DNA of 64,000 nucleotides from Glandiceps talaboti (GCF_964340395.1 NC_135570.1:6937822-7001821), one strand, 5' to 3'. Positions 35,679 through 51,037 are shown, numbered from the stretch's first letter. A program made the numbers and translations. The notes: generated by a model not told the origin, from the sequence alone.

Positions 35679-38600
35679 CTGAAATAAAACATAACAATAT
35701 CAATATAGAATACAAAGTTTAGTACAATTTCGTTGTAAATATTTTTCTATATCATGTGCATATTGTCTGTAATTTGTGTTTATTGTCTGCTCTGTGGCTG
35801 CAGGGTCAATATTCTGTCTGCAAATATGTCTCTATTCTTTCTGCATTTTCTAACTTGAAAGTTAATTAGATGTACTCAGTATTTTGCGGAATCTGTTTTC
35901 TGTACTTGCTGTCTGTATTCTGTCTATGGTGTTTGTGTTGTTTGTATTTTGTCGAAGTTGTATTATTCTGTTGTATCTGTATTCTGTGTTGTGTGTATTC
36001 TATGTGTGCTGTGCTGTTTGTATCGTGTCTTGTTATGTGTTATCTGTCTGTGTTGCCTGCATTTTGTGGTAAGATGTATAACTCTATTCGTGCCATCTGT
36101 AATTTGTGGTGTCTGTATTTGGCATATGATGGTTGTATTCTGTCTGTGTTGCTTGTATTCTGTGTAAGATGTATTACTCTATTTGTGCCATCTCTATTTT
36201 GCGGTGTCTGTATTCGACATATGATGTCTGTATTCTGTCTATGTGTTGTTCGTATTTCTTCTAAGTTGTATTATTATGTTGTATCATCTGTATTCCGTGT
36301 TGTGTGTATTCTGTGTGCGCTGTCTGTATCATGTGTCTGTGTTACCTGTATTCTGTGTAAGATGTATTACTCTATTTGTGCCATCTGCAATTTGAATCAC
36401 TCAACGACTATAAGTTTTACAAATAGTAGATGTTGCCTGTTTGATTTAAGGCCGTGTATACAAAATCGAAAATGGCTTGGCCGTGATTGGCCACGCACCA
36501 TTCGTTCCAGACCATGATGACCTACATTACATTTTTAAAGTGAAAAACTTCGGATCATAAATCACCGAACTTTGAATCATAAAACGTCACTCTGATAATT
36601 AAACATAACTGTAAAAACTTCAGATCTTAAATTGCCGAACTTTGAATCATAAAATGTCACTCTGGTAATTAAACATAACTGTAAATATAAACCATCCATA
36701 TACTTCCAAGCCCAAGGCGCATTTGATAATTACGAGGGTAATTATCGACTCCGTTATGCACGTAGGTTTGATTACTCTTCTCCATATGTGTGGAATTGGC
36801 TTTCCCATGATCATGATAAATAAAACTTTTTATGGAGATACAGTCGGAAGGAATAGTTATCAAGTTATTTGGAAAATGTGTTCATTTACATACTTACGAG
36901 TCAAATACAACATCCGAGGAAAAAATTATTATGGCACTAATTTTGTGCTATCGACCTGATAACAGTGCAAGTTCTGGTTAATATAAAACGACTGGTTTTA
37001 AATTCAGAGGAGCGCTCCAGTCAGCCTCGTTTCTGCCTTATATTTGTATCGATTATTGCCATCAAAATGTTATAGTATAAATTTGGATGACCACTTGGAA
37101 CCTTGGTAACTTGTTCAACTTTGAAATCTTGTATAAAAGCCATACTGCTATTACTTGCATGATTTCTACAATTTTGGGGATTTCCTGCAATGGTATATCG
37201 GAAACATTGCAGGAAATTATATCATAATTACTTACCCTTTTCGATCTTTTGATTGGCGGAGAGTTTATCTTGTCATTTTCCTCATTTTCGTTTAGTAAGC
37301 GGGTGCAATGTTTGTTACGATTCTCGCAGGTTATTTTATTTCCAGCAAATGAAGTCAGTTCGGTATCTGAGTTCACTCTACTGCTGTGGACTGGTGAGAA
37401 ATGTGGTCTTTTCATACACAAGATTGTTGGCAGGTACAGCAAGAACAGTTTCCGTATCCATGGTTTCAGTGTATTGACGTCTGACGATTTCTTGGTCAGG
37501 CTAAATATGGTAGCATTGGTGGCGGTCGACGCAAAGGTGACAGTGACACTGAAAAGCAGGTAGTTGCCAATAATGGTGAACTGAGCCGTGCTAGGGATAA
37601 CACTGACCAAGACGAGGATGAACACAACCAGTCCCAGAGCTATTGTTATGCATATGCTCACTCTCTCTTCTGTGTCGGTTGGGAGTAGAAACACCACGAG
37701 TGTCAGAAGTGATATAATCACAGACGGAGCAATAAAATTGACCGTGAAGAAAGACGATTTCCGTTCGAAGGCAAACTTGAAGGCAGCATCAGAGAATGTT
37801 ATATTGACTCCATCATATCCCTCTGGAATAGTGGTATGTGAGGACAGTTTTGTGGACACTTTCAACAAACGCCAGCCGCCATTGTCAACGTAATCATGGA
37901 GGCCAATATCGTCCTCCATCACCAGAACGAGGGCGTCGGTAGTATACGACCACGAACCGAATTTGATTTCACAAACATGTATATCATAGGGAAAGAAAGT
38001 CATATCCATTTGGCATGACGTCATCAACAAGTAAGGATCTTCAAAATCCACATGGCCGTCGTTTGACAAAATTACATTTACGGGAAATTTTCTCTCCGTA
38101 GCAACAATGCTGCAAATAGAGAAACATGAAATCTGAAAGTTTGAAAAAAATCTACAATTGCTTCATTTTCCAGCAATAAAATCTCCCGTCAAAGTCGTCC
38201 TTTTAGAAAAATATTCTTTTTTGACGTTTGATTTCCCGCCAAAATTATTCGCACAATTTCTTGTTTCCCATAACTTTTAAACAAATCGTAATTTCATTCT
38301 GAACTACATTTGGAGAAAACAATGCATTTTCACGAACCATAGGATATTTTTTGCCTTCAGGTTATCTAAATGACTAAAATTGAATTTAAAACATTTCCAG
38401 TGTTAGTATCAATTAAACCCACCTGTTCATGCAGTAAATGTCGGGCTTCCAAATACCATCTACTGGTATTCGCACGGTGTGAGTACCGTTGTATTTCTCA
38501 GGGTCCCATTGCAGACGTAAATCTTTCCATTTCTGAAGAATTGGAGAACATGAGAAGAGACGTAAGCATTCATCTATGCAGTGACACAATGCGGCCATCA

Positions 38601-40446
38601 CAATTAGCATATTTCAACTCTGTATTATTGACATAAATATAAACCATAATGAGGAATATTCAAATTTATCAAAGCTGCTTTCATGGAATCTATATATGTG
38701 TTGTATCTATCTCTTGCAAAACTCACACAGCAAATAGTGTGCTATAAGCTAGTCCACGTCTATGTTAGATCCATGACAAATTGAGGCCAACATATTCGCT
38801 GTTTTGTATTAACAATTGAAAAAAGAAAATAATCTTGGGTGTACAGAACAGATCAAAGAATGAAGTTAATAACCCAAAAACGTTGCTGTTCCTGTGATGT
38901 ATGGTTATGTATATGCATTGATCATTTAATGGGGGGGGGGGGGGTGAAAACGGTTAGCTGCATGTTACACTTACCATTCTCAAGGCTGAATGGCTACTGA
39001 CAGCTTCTTTCTGTACGTCCTAGATAGAAATAATACTCATATTTAATAATAGCCTTGATTCTAGGCAAATCGAAATAGTGATATCTCAATATTTCCATGT
39101 GGTGGGGGTCACTATGACAGTCTTAAAATCGTATATTGGCTTCAATTCCTCCCACATGTACAAAGAGTAGTGAGGCGAGTGCATAGAAAAATATATCACA
39201 TCAACCCAACTGTTAAATAGGGACCTAATAGGACAGATATTTGCCTTTGGAGATTAATTCTTTTATGCTAAGAGGCAAACACGACATGATTATCCAAGCC
39301 TCGTGATTTTCCATGAAACAACTCCCATTATCAATTTGTATTATCAAAGCCTTTCTAAGTTTACAGGAAAGGTTTACACAACACGTCAAATATGGGGAGG
39401 TAAGTGAACTAAGTACAAGGTAAAATATATAGTACGGCCTTGTAAATATTGAAAGAGACGCCTTTACTCGAAACGTCTGTTTTCAAACTATATAAGGAAA
39501 TACTGTAATGAAGTGTAACCTTTGATATGTGACGTACAAGGAGACCTTAACTTCATGTGGACAACGAGTCAACTAATTTTGCAAAATTGTATTGCGGACT
39601 TACCACATCAATAATTTGATACAGACTCATCCCAAGGTTTACATAAAGAGGCTCATCTGGTCGATTTAATGGTATCAGATACGGTTGGTAACCGGCCATT
39701 AGGTCTTCCACCAAGCGACTATGTGTGCCAACCACACTATCGTACACATAGCCTGTGAAGACAGACAAAACATGACACCAGATTAGCTTTCAAAACTATT
39801 CATGTGTACGTGTTATCAGGTCTACACAATTTATACTATTTGCACAATATTATGAAACCTGCCGTTAGCACAAACATTAATTCCAAGTTACTTTACACTC
39901 GATGCAATTCAGTTAGATGGCAAACTCATATTTGGATAGAAAGAAGGAGAGTGTCCGAACCATGGTAACCATGGTAACAGCTAGCGGTAAGATTAATCCA
40001 AAAAGAGGCCCTTCAGTGACATATACATATACACAAAAAGTTCGTTTACATCTTGAGGTAGAATACTACAGGTTGAGAGAGATGTTTGTAATTCCCATAC
40101 TATATATATTATACATTCTTAATGCAATTTTATAAACGACATCTACCCGAAAAAATCTGTAGCATGATACCGTTACACTGTAATACGTCGTAATATTTCA
40201 TGCTCAGAAATCTACTTCTAATCTTTGCTGGCTATTAATCAAGGGTTCCCTAGTTAAAACTTATTACCTGGTTATGAGGGCACTATTATAATGTATGTAT
40301 GTATGTATGTATGTATGTATGTATGTATGTATGTATGTATGTATGTATGTATGTATGTATGTATGTATGTATGTATGTATGTATGTATGTATGTATGTAT
40401 GTATGTATGTATGTATGTATGTATGTATGTATGTATGTATGTATGT

Positions 40447-40486
<40 letters not shown>

Positions 40487-40757
40487 ATGTATGTATGTAT
40501 GTATGTATGTATGTATGTATGTATGTATGTGTATGTATGTATGTGTGTGTGTGTATGTATGTATGTATGTATGTATGTATGTATGTGTATGTATGTATGT
40601 ATGTATGTATGTATGTATGTATGTATGTATGTATGTATGTATGTATGTATGTATGTGTGTGTGTGTATGTATGTATGTATGTATGTATGTATGTATGTAT
40701 GTATGTATGTATGTGTATGTATGTATGTATGTATGTATGTATGTATGTATGTATGTA

Positions 40758-40788
<31 letters not shown>

Positions 40789-40901
40789 ATGTATGTATGT
40801 ATGTATGTATGTATGCATGCATGCATGCATGTTCGTAAGCAGACAGGTAGACAGGCACAATGTAGTATGTAGTGACTACTAGATACTAGATTCTTGCCTC
40901 A

Positions 40902-40954
<53 letters not shown>

Positions 40955-40964
40955 GGCTGGCGGG

Positions 40965-40997
<33 letters not shown>

Positions 40998-43900
40998 CAT
41001 CCTTCCGCTCGTCTGGCAGTCCATCCTTCAGTCTGTCGGCTTGCCTGTGTAAGTACATGTGTTACAGGGCATATCTTCTTGAATTTCATATGCTAAACCA
41101 TATTTATAAGAGGATTACAGGTTGACAAGTATATCCCTTAGGTGAAATATTATATAAGGCTGATAAGCTGTACATGATGCAACGCAAAGCTTGGATTATG
41201 ATCAGGTATGTTTTATTCACATTTGTACTGACTTTTATCTATAATGTATGCAAATCAGACACCATCACTGCATTAATACACCTCAGGAATTAAATAAACT
41301 GTTTTAACCTTTTGTTGTTGCATTCTCAGTTCAAATCAAAGAAAATGTGAGGGATCACGGTGCAATATTTTGAAATCTAGGTCAAAATGATACCAAATTT
41401 AAGCCATTTTAGAATCCAATATGGCCGCCAGCATGTGTGTGTTCGCTCCGGAGGATTGATGATTTTCTTGAAAAAAATAGTGAAATTTCTGTTATTATAT
41501 CAAAAGAACCAGGAAAAAACTTTCACATGGCAAAGTTTGGAAACATTTCCAGAACCTTGATTTCCAAGGGAAGTGGTCCCTGAGGCGATTCTACCTTCAT
41601 TAAGATACTCCTATATGAATTTGATATTCACAAATTACGAATCAATATTAATAATTTCACAAATCGGCAAAAGTGAAATAGGGCTATCACATTTTCTCTA
41701 ATTATAGAAGTTTTATTTTTTTTATCTTTTAATTTATAATTGACGATAAAAACCTTCAAGTCATAATTATATCTTGTATGTATCATCTACGATTTTAGTA
41801 TGACTGGATTGAATTCATTGGATATTGACACATTTCATAATGAAAATTGCACCTCGATGGATAAGAGAACTTTGGAAGTCAGTAACTGAATCCACGGCTT
41901 AGATTAATACGAGAGTTACAATTAAAATCACAAAACCTTAAACAAACCGTCGTCTGCCTCAACAAACATCTAACACTGCTACATTTTATCGTCTGGCTCG
42001 ACAAAAATCAAACACTGCTACCTTTTATCGTCTGGCTCAACAAAAATCAAACACTACTACATTTTATCGTCTGGCTAAACAAAAATCTAACACTGCTACA
42101 TTTTATCGTCTGCCTCAACAAACATCTAACACTGCTACATTGTATCGTCTGGTTCGACAAAAATCAAACACTGCTACATTTTATCGTCTGGTTCAACAAA
42201 AATCAAACACTACTACATTTTATCGTCTGGCTCGACAAAAATCAAACACTGCTACATTTTATCGTCTGGTTCGACAAAAATCAAACACTGCTACATTTGA
42301 TCGTCTGGCTCAACAAAAGTCAAACACTACTACATTTTATCGTCTTGCTCAACAAATATCTAACACTGCTGCAACAAACGTCCAACACTGCTACATTTTA
42401 TCATCTGGCTCAACAAAAATCTTACCAACAATGCTTTAGTTTATCGTCAGGCTCGACAATATTTGATATTTGTTACACAAGACTATGAAATGTAACATAG
42501 TTGGTAAGATATTTGTTGAGCAGTGTTCGTAAGATTTGGTGAGCAAGAAGATAAAATGTAGCAGTGTTAGATGTTTGTTGAACCAGACTTAGCATAGTTG
42601 GTAAAGTGATATTTGTTGAGGCAGACGATAAAATGTGGCAGTGTTAAATTTTTGTCCAGATATGACCTCTACCTCTTTTCATTAAATCTGACTGTATCTG
42701 ATGTGCCGACATTGCTTTTACATATGCGGTGTGAGTCTAGTGTATAATTGTCGCCTTGTCATGTTGAGTAATGAGAACTTCAAGGGGTTAAGAGTAACAC
42801 CTGATGTTACATGATTACAATTCACATACAGGAGGACTTCTGAAGGATTTATCAGCTTAACAAAATATATTTTTAGGACAGTGATAACAACCAATTGTTT
42901 GTCTTTCTAGAAATGTATACATGTACACACAAATGTCCATGATGAGACTGGGGAAACTGCAATAACAAAAGCTTATTTTAAGGGTTATGTTTCAATCCCT
43001 GGTCATCACATTAGAGTTATCTTAATAAGGATTACATGGGATCATTCTTTTGTTCATCACCAACTTCTTCTACAGCTCTGGCCCAAACCATAGACCCTCC
43101 ACAGAGTCTATACCCAAATATTCGGTTTTTACACCTACATTTTAATCCTAATCTAAAGTCGACATTTACTTGGTCAGGTTATTGTGGACATGTTAATTGT
43201 AAAAGTCTTTCCGCTTGAAAAATGACATTACTTATCTGTCCTCAAATTCAAAATTCTTCACCTAAGCTCATGGTTATATTTAAAAGATGAAATTATACAT
43301 GTACGACGAGAAACACCCTGAAACGAGTCGAAATATGCCTATCTTATTTATATAGTAAAAATCAGAAACATACTGAAACGAGCCGCAAAAATGTTTATCA
43401 AAGATTGGGCTACAGGCGTCTAGTGTTTTCGCTTTCTTGTAATTTATAGCATCTAACAGGAAAAAAGTCTGTGACTATAGCTGAGTGAGGGGGAGGGAGG
43501 GAGGGGGGTACATTTATAATTGAAATATACTCATAGTATTCCAAACTTAAACCAGAATGAATCATAACGTCTAGTTATGCCTGCATCTCCCTATTAAAGC
43601 AATAATCACATTGTCAAATTCTATAAACGTAAGACAGATTCTGTAAACTGCTGCGACAGATTTCTTTTATTGACAACAATCCATTTGACAGATGTGGCTG
43701 TTTTCAACCATTCAAGGACAGCTGGCGAGTCTTAATCGTGTGACATATCGAAAGATTTATTGCACACAGGGAAGTCAGTGTAATAGTGATATCTCTGATA
43801 ACACAAGCTGTAATGGAAACCGCCGACACGTCAGATGTAACTGAATGTCAATGTTATTAAAACCTAGTAATCATTTTCGAGATTGAGATTTAACATAATT

Positions 43901-44129
43901 ATGAATTGACAACATAATGACCACATGATGCCATAATTGACATGTACTTGCATGTAGTTGCATATGTGTATGTATGTATGTATGTATGTATGTATGTATG
44001 TATGTATGTATGTATGTATGTATGTATGTATGTACCCGGTATGTATGTATGTATGTATGTATGTATGTATGTATGTATGTATGTATGTATGTATGTATGT
44101 ATGTATGTATGTGTGTGTGTGTATGTATG

Positions 44130-44192
<63 letters not shown>

Positions 44193-44263
44193 ATGTATGT
44201 ATGTATGTATGTATGTATGTATGTATGTATGTGTGTGTGTGTATGTATGTATGTATGTATGTA

Positions 44264-44294
<31 letters not shown>

Positions 44295-47200
44295 ATGTAT
44301 GTATGTATGTATGTATGTGTCTGTGTATATGTGTGTATGTATATGTATGTGTATGTACCAATGCTGAAATTACTTACTGATAATTTAATAAGTAACAATG
44401 GCATAACTTACATGTCATGTAATAGTTTAAAGATAATAAATCATTTTGTAATACCTTATTAATGATTTAATAACCGAGTAATGATGTAATGGCTAACTGA
44501 TGACATAATACCTTACAGATGATGTAGTTAATGTAAAGTGACCATATGGATGAAGATTTACTTTATCTTTGGATTTTTAATTTATACAACAATTCCATCA
44601 TATGGCTTTCCACTTGGGTAAACAATGTGAAACAACACAGACCAAGTCTGTGTTTATCACTCAGTATATCATAAAAAGCTTAAATTTGAAAAAAAGGTTG
44701 TTGTTGTACGTACAATAACAAAGCAATTTATTGAGATACAAATAAAGACCTGGCATATGTTGTTGCACATTGATCTGTCAAGTGTTTTGTAAATCAAATT
44801 CCAAAATAAATACCCAATCCTCATCCGTATGGCCACTTGTGTGGCAAGATTCATCAATAAGGAAATGACGACTTTACTCAATATTCACTTTATTCTAGAC
44901 TTCAAATAACATTAACATTTGTATGTAAACATTCCATGATTGTTTTGCAGGAGAATTCGATGATGAAGTACACATTTGATTGAGCAATTATTCCATCACC
45001 ATAAACCATAATTGCATTTTACCAACTGAATGAAGATGTTTTATGCCACACAGTAGTTATGGCTACAAATCAACACAATGAAAATCAACTAAGCTGCTAA
45101 ACAGAGAGTGGATTAAATGGTGGTCAAGCTGATACGTCTGGTCGACAAGAACCTCGTTCAAATAGTAATCAACATGATTGAACTCCACAAAAGAAAATAA
45201 AAAAAAAATGCATTTTTTACGTAAACATCTTTGATGCATCAAAACACCATGGAAACCACAACTTTAAATATAGACTCAACATAATACATTTCCTGTAGTC
45301 TCTATGTTATTATTTCTGGTCGTCATCGCGAATTTTGGGATATGAGACTATATGTGGCTAAATATGAGACTGATTCTGAGATCAAGTTTATATACGTCTA
45401 AATCAAGGCAAAGTCGTCTGTATTCATCGCAGCATTCAATGAAAGTTGTATTTGATAAAAATCATTGTGGCAAGGGTGATTATCGTTTTCTCTTAACGTA
45501 CAGTAAATCAAGGTATATGACATATCATAATGACTAGCACAACAGTTAAGGATCCACAGAAGCTCGTACAAGTACAAGAGTAGAATGAAATGTCAACTTA
45601 GTAAAACAGTTCTTCAGCTTGTGGTGTCGTTCCCCCATCGAAACATATGGAAATACCTGATGTTGCACAGTGAACTGGGTAAATTTGTATAGATAATTAA
45701 TTGCCTTCGAGAAATACTTATAAACCAGTATTTTAGACAAGTGGTCTGTTAAAACACAAAGACCGCAACTTCTTTTGTTAAATATACGAGGTCATCCGAA
45801 AGGAAAATAAATCATGTGTAACAGATACTCACAGACTGGGAATGAGATGACACTGAAGGGGTCATTGATCTTAAGGTTCAAATTATTCAATCGTAAAAAA
45901 AAAAACACAAGCAAACAAACAAACAAACAAACAATGACATTACAAATTTGGAAGATTAAGTAAATATTTTATGTATTTTATGTTATTCCAGTGACTTCTA
46001 CTAAGGCTGCACTGACCATTACCTCCATCTGTTATCATGCATTACAAAGCCAACTCATAAAAAGCGCTCTCACTATTTTATTAATAGTTGGCCCAAACGA
46101 AAAAGTACAAAACAATGCGTGCCAAATCGTAAATAATAATTGTGGTTTAATATATAAAAGTGAAAGTTTGACATATTTGTAGTCATAAAGTATGATCAAC
46201 GCTGGATACCATATGTTATCATTGTGTAACATCATGTCGACACTATGGTGAAAAATAACTTTTATGTATAATTGACGGTTTTCAGTCGCATTGTTGTTTA
46301 TGAATTATATTAAGAATGCAATCTGAATGTACCTGCCAGCGAGTCAATCTATCGAAATTATTGTCAAAATAGTTTTTAGGTTTAGAAGTTATTCCTACAT
46401 ACTGTTGTGAATAATTTAGGCAGCTAAGGATGGCAGGTGAAAGTTAACTTGTTCGTAGGTCCCCCGTAATAAGGTCTAAAGTGCCATCTGACTAGCGTCT
46501 ATACTGGTAAGTTTTACTTCCCCAAAATCCCTTCTCCTCGCCAGTGCTTTGAATCTCTCTGCTACCTACTCCTAACTATAATATCGGATTGTCCCATTAA
46601 TCTTTTCTGCCAGAACCTCTTCCAAGTCAACCTTCGAAAAGATTTACTGTATTTCAAATAGAATTTTCCACACAGATTAGACAGTACTAGAGAGTATCTG
46701 CTGTTTTATTTGCAATCTTTCCAGCTAGACTACAAAATCGATGGGCTGCACCTAACATAACAGAGTATCATTGTATAAGTTATCGCTATGTTCAGTTTCA
46801 GTTATTATCCATTGTGTATTGTGTCTTTGGTATCTTTCTTTACACGAAACATCTAATCCCTGTACATAATGTTTTCCACATAGGATACAAACATTAATAT
46901 ATATATATTCATTCTCGTACCGTACCATCCCTACGTACGTCTGCTGTTCTTTCTTTACGCACACTCAATGGACTATAGGAAAGTAAAATGTTAGCACACA
47001 CATACACATACACACACACACATACATACATACATACATACATACATACATACATACATACATACATACATACATACATACATACATACATACACGCACG
47101 TTGATTAAATATACAAATGTGGCAATTAGGCTTTACTTTTTAGCAGGATGACTCTTCCCATATGTATATTCTGAACAAAGCATAATATACGAAACATGAT

Positions 47201-49586
47201 ACGTCAATTAATTTTGGCAGCTGGTTTAAATAAGATACATGTCAGTCGTTTTTTTACCTGAACAAAGTAAGTGAAATATATACCATTTGGACGTTGTACT
47301 CTGGTTGCAGTATAACCTCTCATTAGTAAACGAAATATTATGTATCATGGGTCTGATCATAGACAGTCACTGTCTATGGCCTGATGAAATCCAAAAATAC
47401 TTCTTGTTTTTCGTTTTAAGCAGGTAGCAACAACATTCAGTGTATATATATAATTATGTATATGCTCATTCTTTGCAAACATTGAGGAACGTGCCATGGT
47501 AAAGATAGATTTGTGCATTTCATGTCCTGAGAGTGTTCATCGTCAATAAAGGTAAAAAACACAAACACATACGTTGTTAATGTTTGTGGGTTGGCACAGG
47601 TTAAAAATATGTTCATACTAAACAAAGGCTACGCACTATTACACAAAACACAAAGAAGTTTAGCAGGTAGTTTAGTATGTTATATATATACGCGAAAGAA
47701 CATGCATGAAAGGAATCAACAGTGCAGTCTCCAGCGTTGATGGGTTGTCTTTATAATTTCAGAGCGACAAACATTATGAGCTCGACACGTCTGAACGATC
47801 CAATACGAAAGTTATAGGTGAGTGAGGATAGTGTGCAATTTGATAGACTTAAGTACTAGTCGGCAGAGTCATGCTGAAGTAAAAATTATATTTTGGCTTG
47901 TAATCATGTGTATGGAGTTAAATAATCACCCCCTGAAAGTTATTTAGTCCTCGCGATTATTTAAAATTTCGTTTTAAAGCAGTAACTGTAGGAATCATAG
48001 CTTGGACAGGATCAAACTGGTGGTGCTTGTGCTTGTGTGTATGTGGGAGTGGGGGTGGGGGTGGGGGTGGGGGTGAACTATACCCCTCTTTCTTTCATCT
48101 AAGGAAAGGTCAGAAAACAGTTGTGGCCAGGGGTCTTCCTGAATTCTATGATATGCGATACTGTTGATGTTAATGGCCAAAGTAGTAAAATGGATACGCA
48201 ATTTTAGCGTTCGTTTTTTAGTTAAGTACAGATTACTTTACGTGTATTGTTTCTCATTGTACTGTGCCCGTCTGTGGCATGTATTTGTAAAGTTAGTGGT
48301 GTCTGAGGTATTAAATAACATATCGATTTTAGAACATTACTTGGTATGAGAAAGGAGGACAATTCTTTTGATGACATATAATACACTTGTTCTTCCCCAT
48401 CTGTCATATGGACTGGAAGTATGGGGGCTGTACATATCAGTCTTACCTCAAAGATATACTAATCGTCCAAAAGAAAATTGCTCGCATAATTACCTTCAGT
48501 AGTTACAACACCCACTCTCCCCCCTTATTTAAACGCCTCCAAATACTAGATATATACAAGCAACGTGATTACCAAATAGGGATTTTTGTTCACGATGTGA
48601 TCAATGGCAGAGTTCCGCCATACTTCTCAAATTTATTTTCCAAGATAGGTCACAGGCGACATAAGCGAAATGATTTAAGCATCCCAAAATACAAAAATAA
48701 TTACGGTCAATTTAGCACAAAGTTCATTGGGGCCAAAATTTGGAACTCTATCCCTTCCAGAGACACTCGAAGTCGGAGTACGTTCAAAGCTAATTTCAAG
48801 AGCCATCTTCTTAGCCAGTATTAGTTGATGTATACCATTTTGTTCTTTCTTCAAAGATTTGTGAGTAATTTAGTTTCCGAATTTAGTTAAACACTTCTCC
48901 GGATTTGTGTGATATGTATGTTTTTGTTTTGTTTTGTTTTGCTTTATTGTTGTTTTTTTCTCTGAGGACAAAACTCGATTAGTTGCTTCGTCAACTATTT
49001 TTGCCCTCATTAAAATAAAGTATTATTAAAGTATTATTAATTGAATATTTCAGAATATTTTGTTATTCATAGGTCTGGCATAGGAAATAAGAACTGTTTA
49101 AAAAAAACGATCTCACCGCATTTGTATGTATGTATGTATGTATGTATGTATGTATGTATGTATGTATGTATGTATGTATGTATGTATGTATGTATGTATG
49201 TATGTGCGTGTGTGTGTAATTCAATAACTATCGACTCTATTTGTCATAAATACTCATTTTTATCACCTATTTATGATATTGTAAACCAATTTGCCCCTTT
49301 ATATCAAGTGATCAGAATGTATTAATGATCTGAGAATTAGACATGGGTGACATTAAATATTCAAAAGGCACATGATTCAATCCCAGGTTTTCACATTAGT
49401 GTTATCTTAAGTAAAGCCAAGGATTGGAAAGAATCATTCCTTCGTTTAGGGCCAACTTTTGCCACAACTCTACCAAACAAGATTCTTCTCACACAAATTG
49501 TAATCCACGTCAGCATTTGAAGTACTTGAAATAGATTTATGTTTTCATTTCAATTGATGAGTCTTGAGAAAATAGTGAGGCAGACT

Positions 49587-49624
<38 letters not shown>

Positions 49625-50964
49625 TAGATAGATAGATACAGACAGACAGGCAGAAAGACAGACAGACAGACAGACAGACACACAGACACACACACAGAGA
49701 CAGACAGACAGACAGACACACACACAGACACAGACAGACAGACAGGCACACAGGCACACAGGCACACAGGCACACATGCCAGCAGGCATAGACAGAAAAA
49801 CAGACAGGCGGGCAGATAGACAGATAGATTGACAGACATATAGATAAAAACAAAACATGAGCATGCTTTCGGGAGCTAAAATACCAAAACTAATAACATT
49901 ATGAAAAGTTCAATATTTGTTGTAATTAATCGTTAACCTCTCCCGACACAGGTCTCTTTTATTGACAGCCCTAATGTATATAATTGTCAGCAGCCTTCAT
50001 CATTTGAAATATATTAAGATGATGATTGTCTATCGAATTCATGTTGCCTCTTTATCAGTACATATGTGACCTCGGGTCAACCTCAGACCAGTATATAACG
50101 GTCTGGGGGTAAATGAAGATGCAAGGAATTGCCCACTTTATAATTACTAATAATTTGTGTCTTTTTCCCATATCGAGTTGCATTTTAGCACAATTGTACA
50201 ACTATGTTAAAATTCCACAAATAAATATATAGCAATATTCGTATTATATTAATAAAAAAAGAAACAAAATAGTAGCACAAACGAGTGACGCATGTCTGTC
50301 TAAAAGACTAATAATTATTATATACAAAGTATATGACAACCAAATTTGCAGGCTCACGTGACAAATAATGAAGTTGGCCCGTCGAATTTACAAAAAGCTT
50401 CAAAATTATGATTCGAGTAACCAGAAATAATACATTCATGGTTGCGCAATGGATAGTCATGACTCCTCAGTGCTTATGCCATGCAGTGAAACATCTCTCA
50501 TGAATATTCATCTTTAAACAATGAATATATTATTACCGCTTACTCCCATGACGCAATGGCCCACAGCAAAGATACCCTATATTAAAGGCACAAGATCAAT
50601 GTGATCTTTATTTGAAAGCGCAAGTAACTGTAGGTGATGTAAAAACCATGAAATAACTCTCCAGAACCCATAGTTTATGAAAATTATTATTTCTTGAGGT
50701 GGTGTTCCCTTTAAATACCCAGGCAAATAAGTGTACGATGTGTTGAAAAGATTAATTGTACTGTAACAGTTGTTGGAGACAGTTTCTACAATTAGGCTGC
50801 TTTCACAAAAACTTGTTGGGGGGGGGGACTTGAAAATATATGGATAGTGTGTGATACCTGAAAAAATGTTATGGGTTGTAGGGGGGGTACCTGAAAATAG
50901 ATTGACATCATGACTTTTCACACATGGGAAAATAAGCTTTTAAAATGTTGGTCTTCCTTTTTTC

Positions 50965-51037
<73 letters not shown>

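Noticed and set aside
35870-36517. 215-codon Cys-rich frame on the + strand
   Set aside because: It is made of degenerate TGTATTCTGT repeats and lies antisense in a receptor intron. No domain is recognisable.
37062-37235. Continuation of the receptor reading frame past 37236
   Set aside because: It reads into intron after a strong GTAAGT donor; the true M4 exon is at 35678-35541.
40272-40882. Long open frames of Met-Tyr-Val-Cys or Ile-His-Thr-Tyr repeats
   Set aside because: They are translations of the ATGT array in all frames; there is no splice or family context.
42140-42439. 13-residue repeat protein
   Set aside because: The open frame follows from the 39-bp unit being divisible by three; no start context, exon or family supports it.
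41950-42460. CRISPR-like array
   Set aside because: The repeats are contiguous with no spacers, and the DNA is eukaryotic.
43864-44462. Open frames of 140-177 codons
   Set aside because: Same ATGT-array artefact.
50577-50921. 114-codon frame on the - strand
   Set aside because: It overlaps the foldback element shared with 27990-28270 and has no family match.
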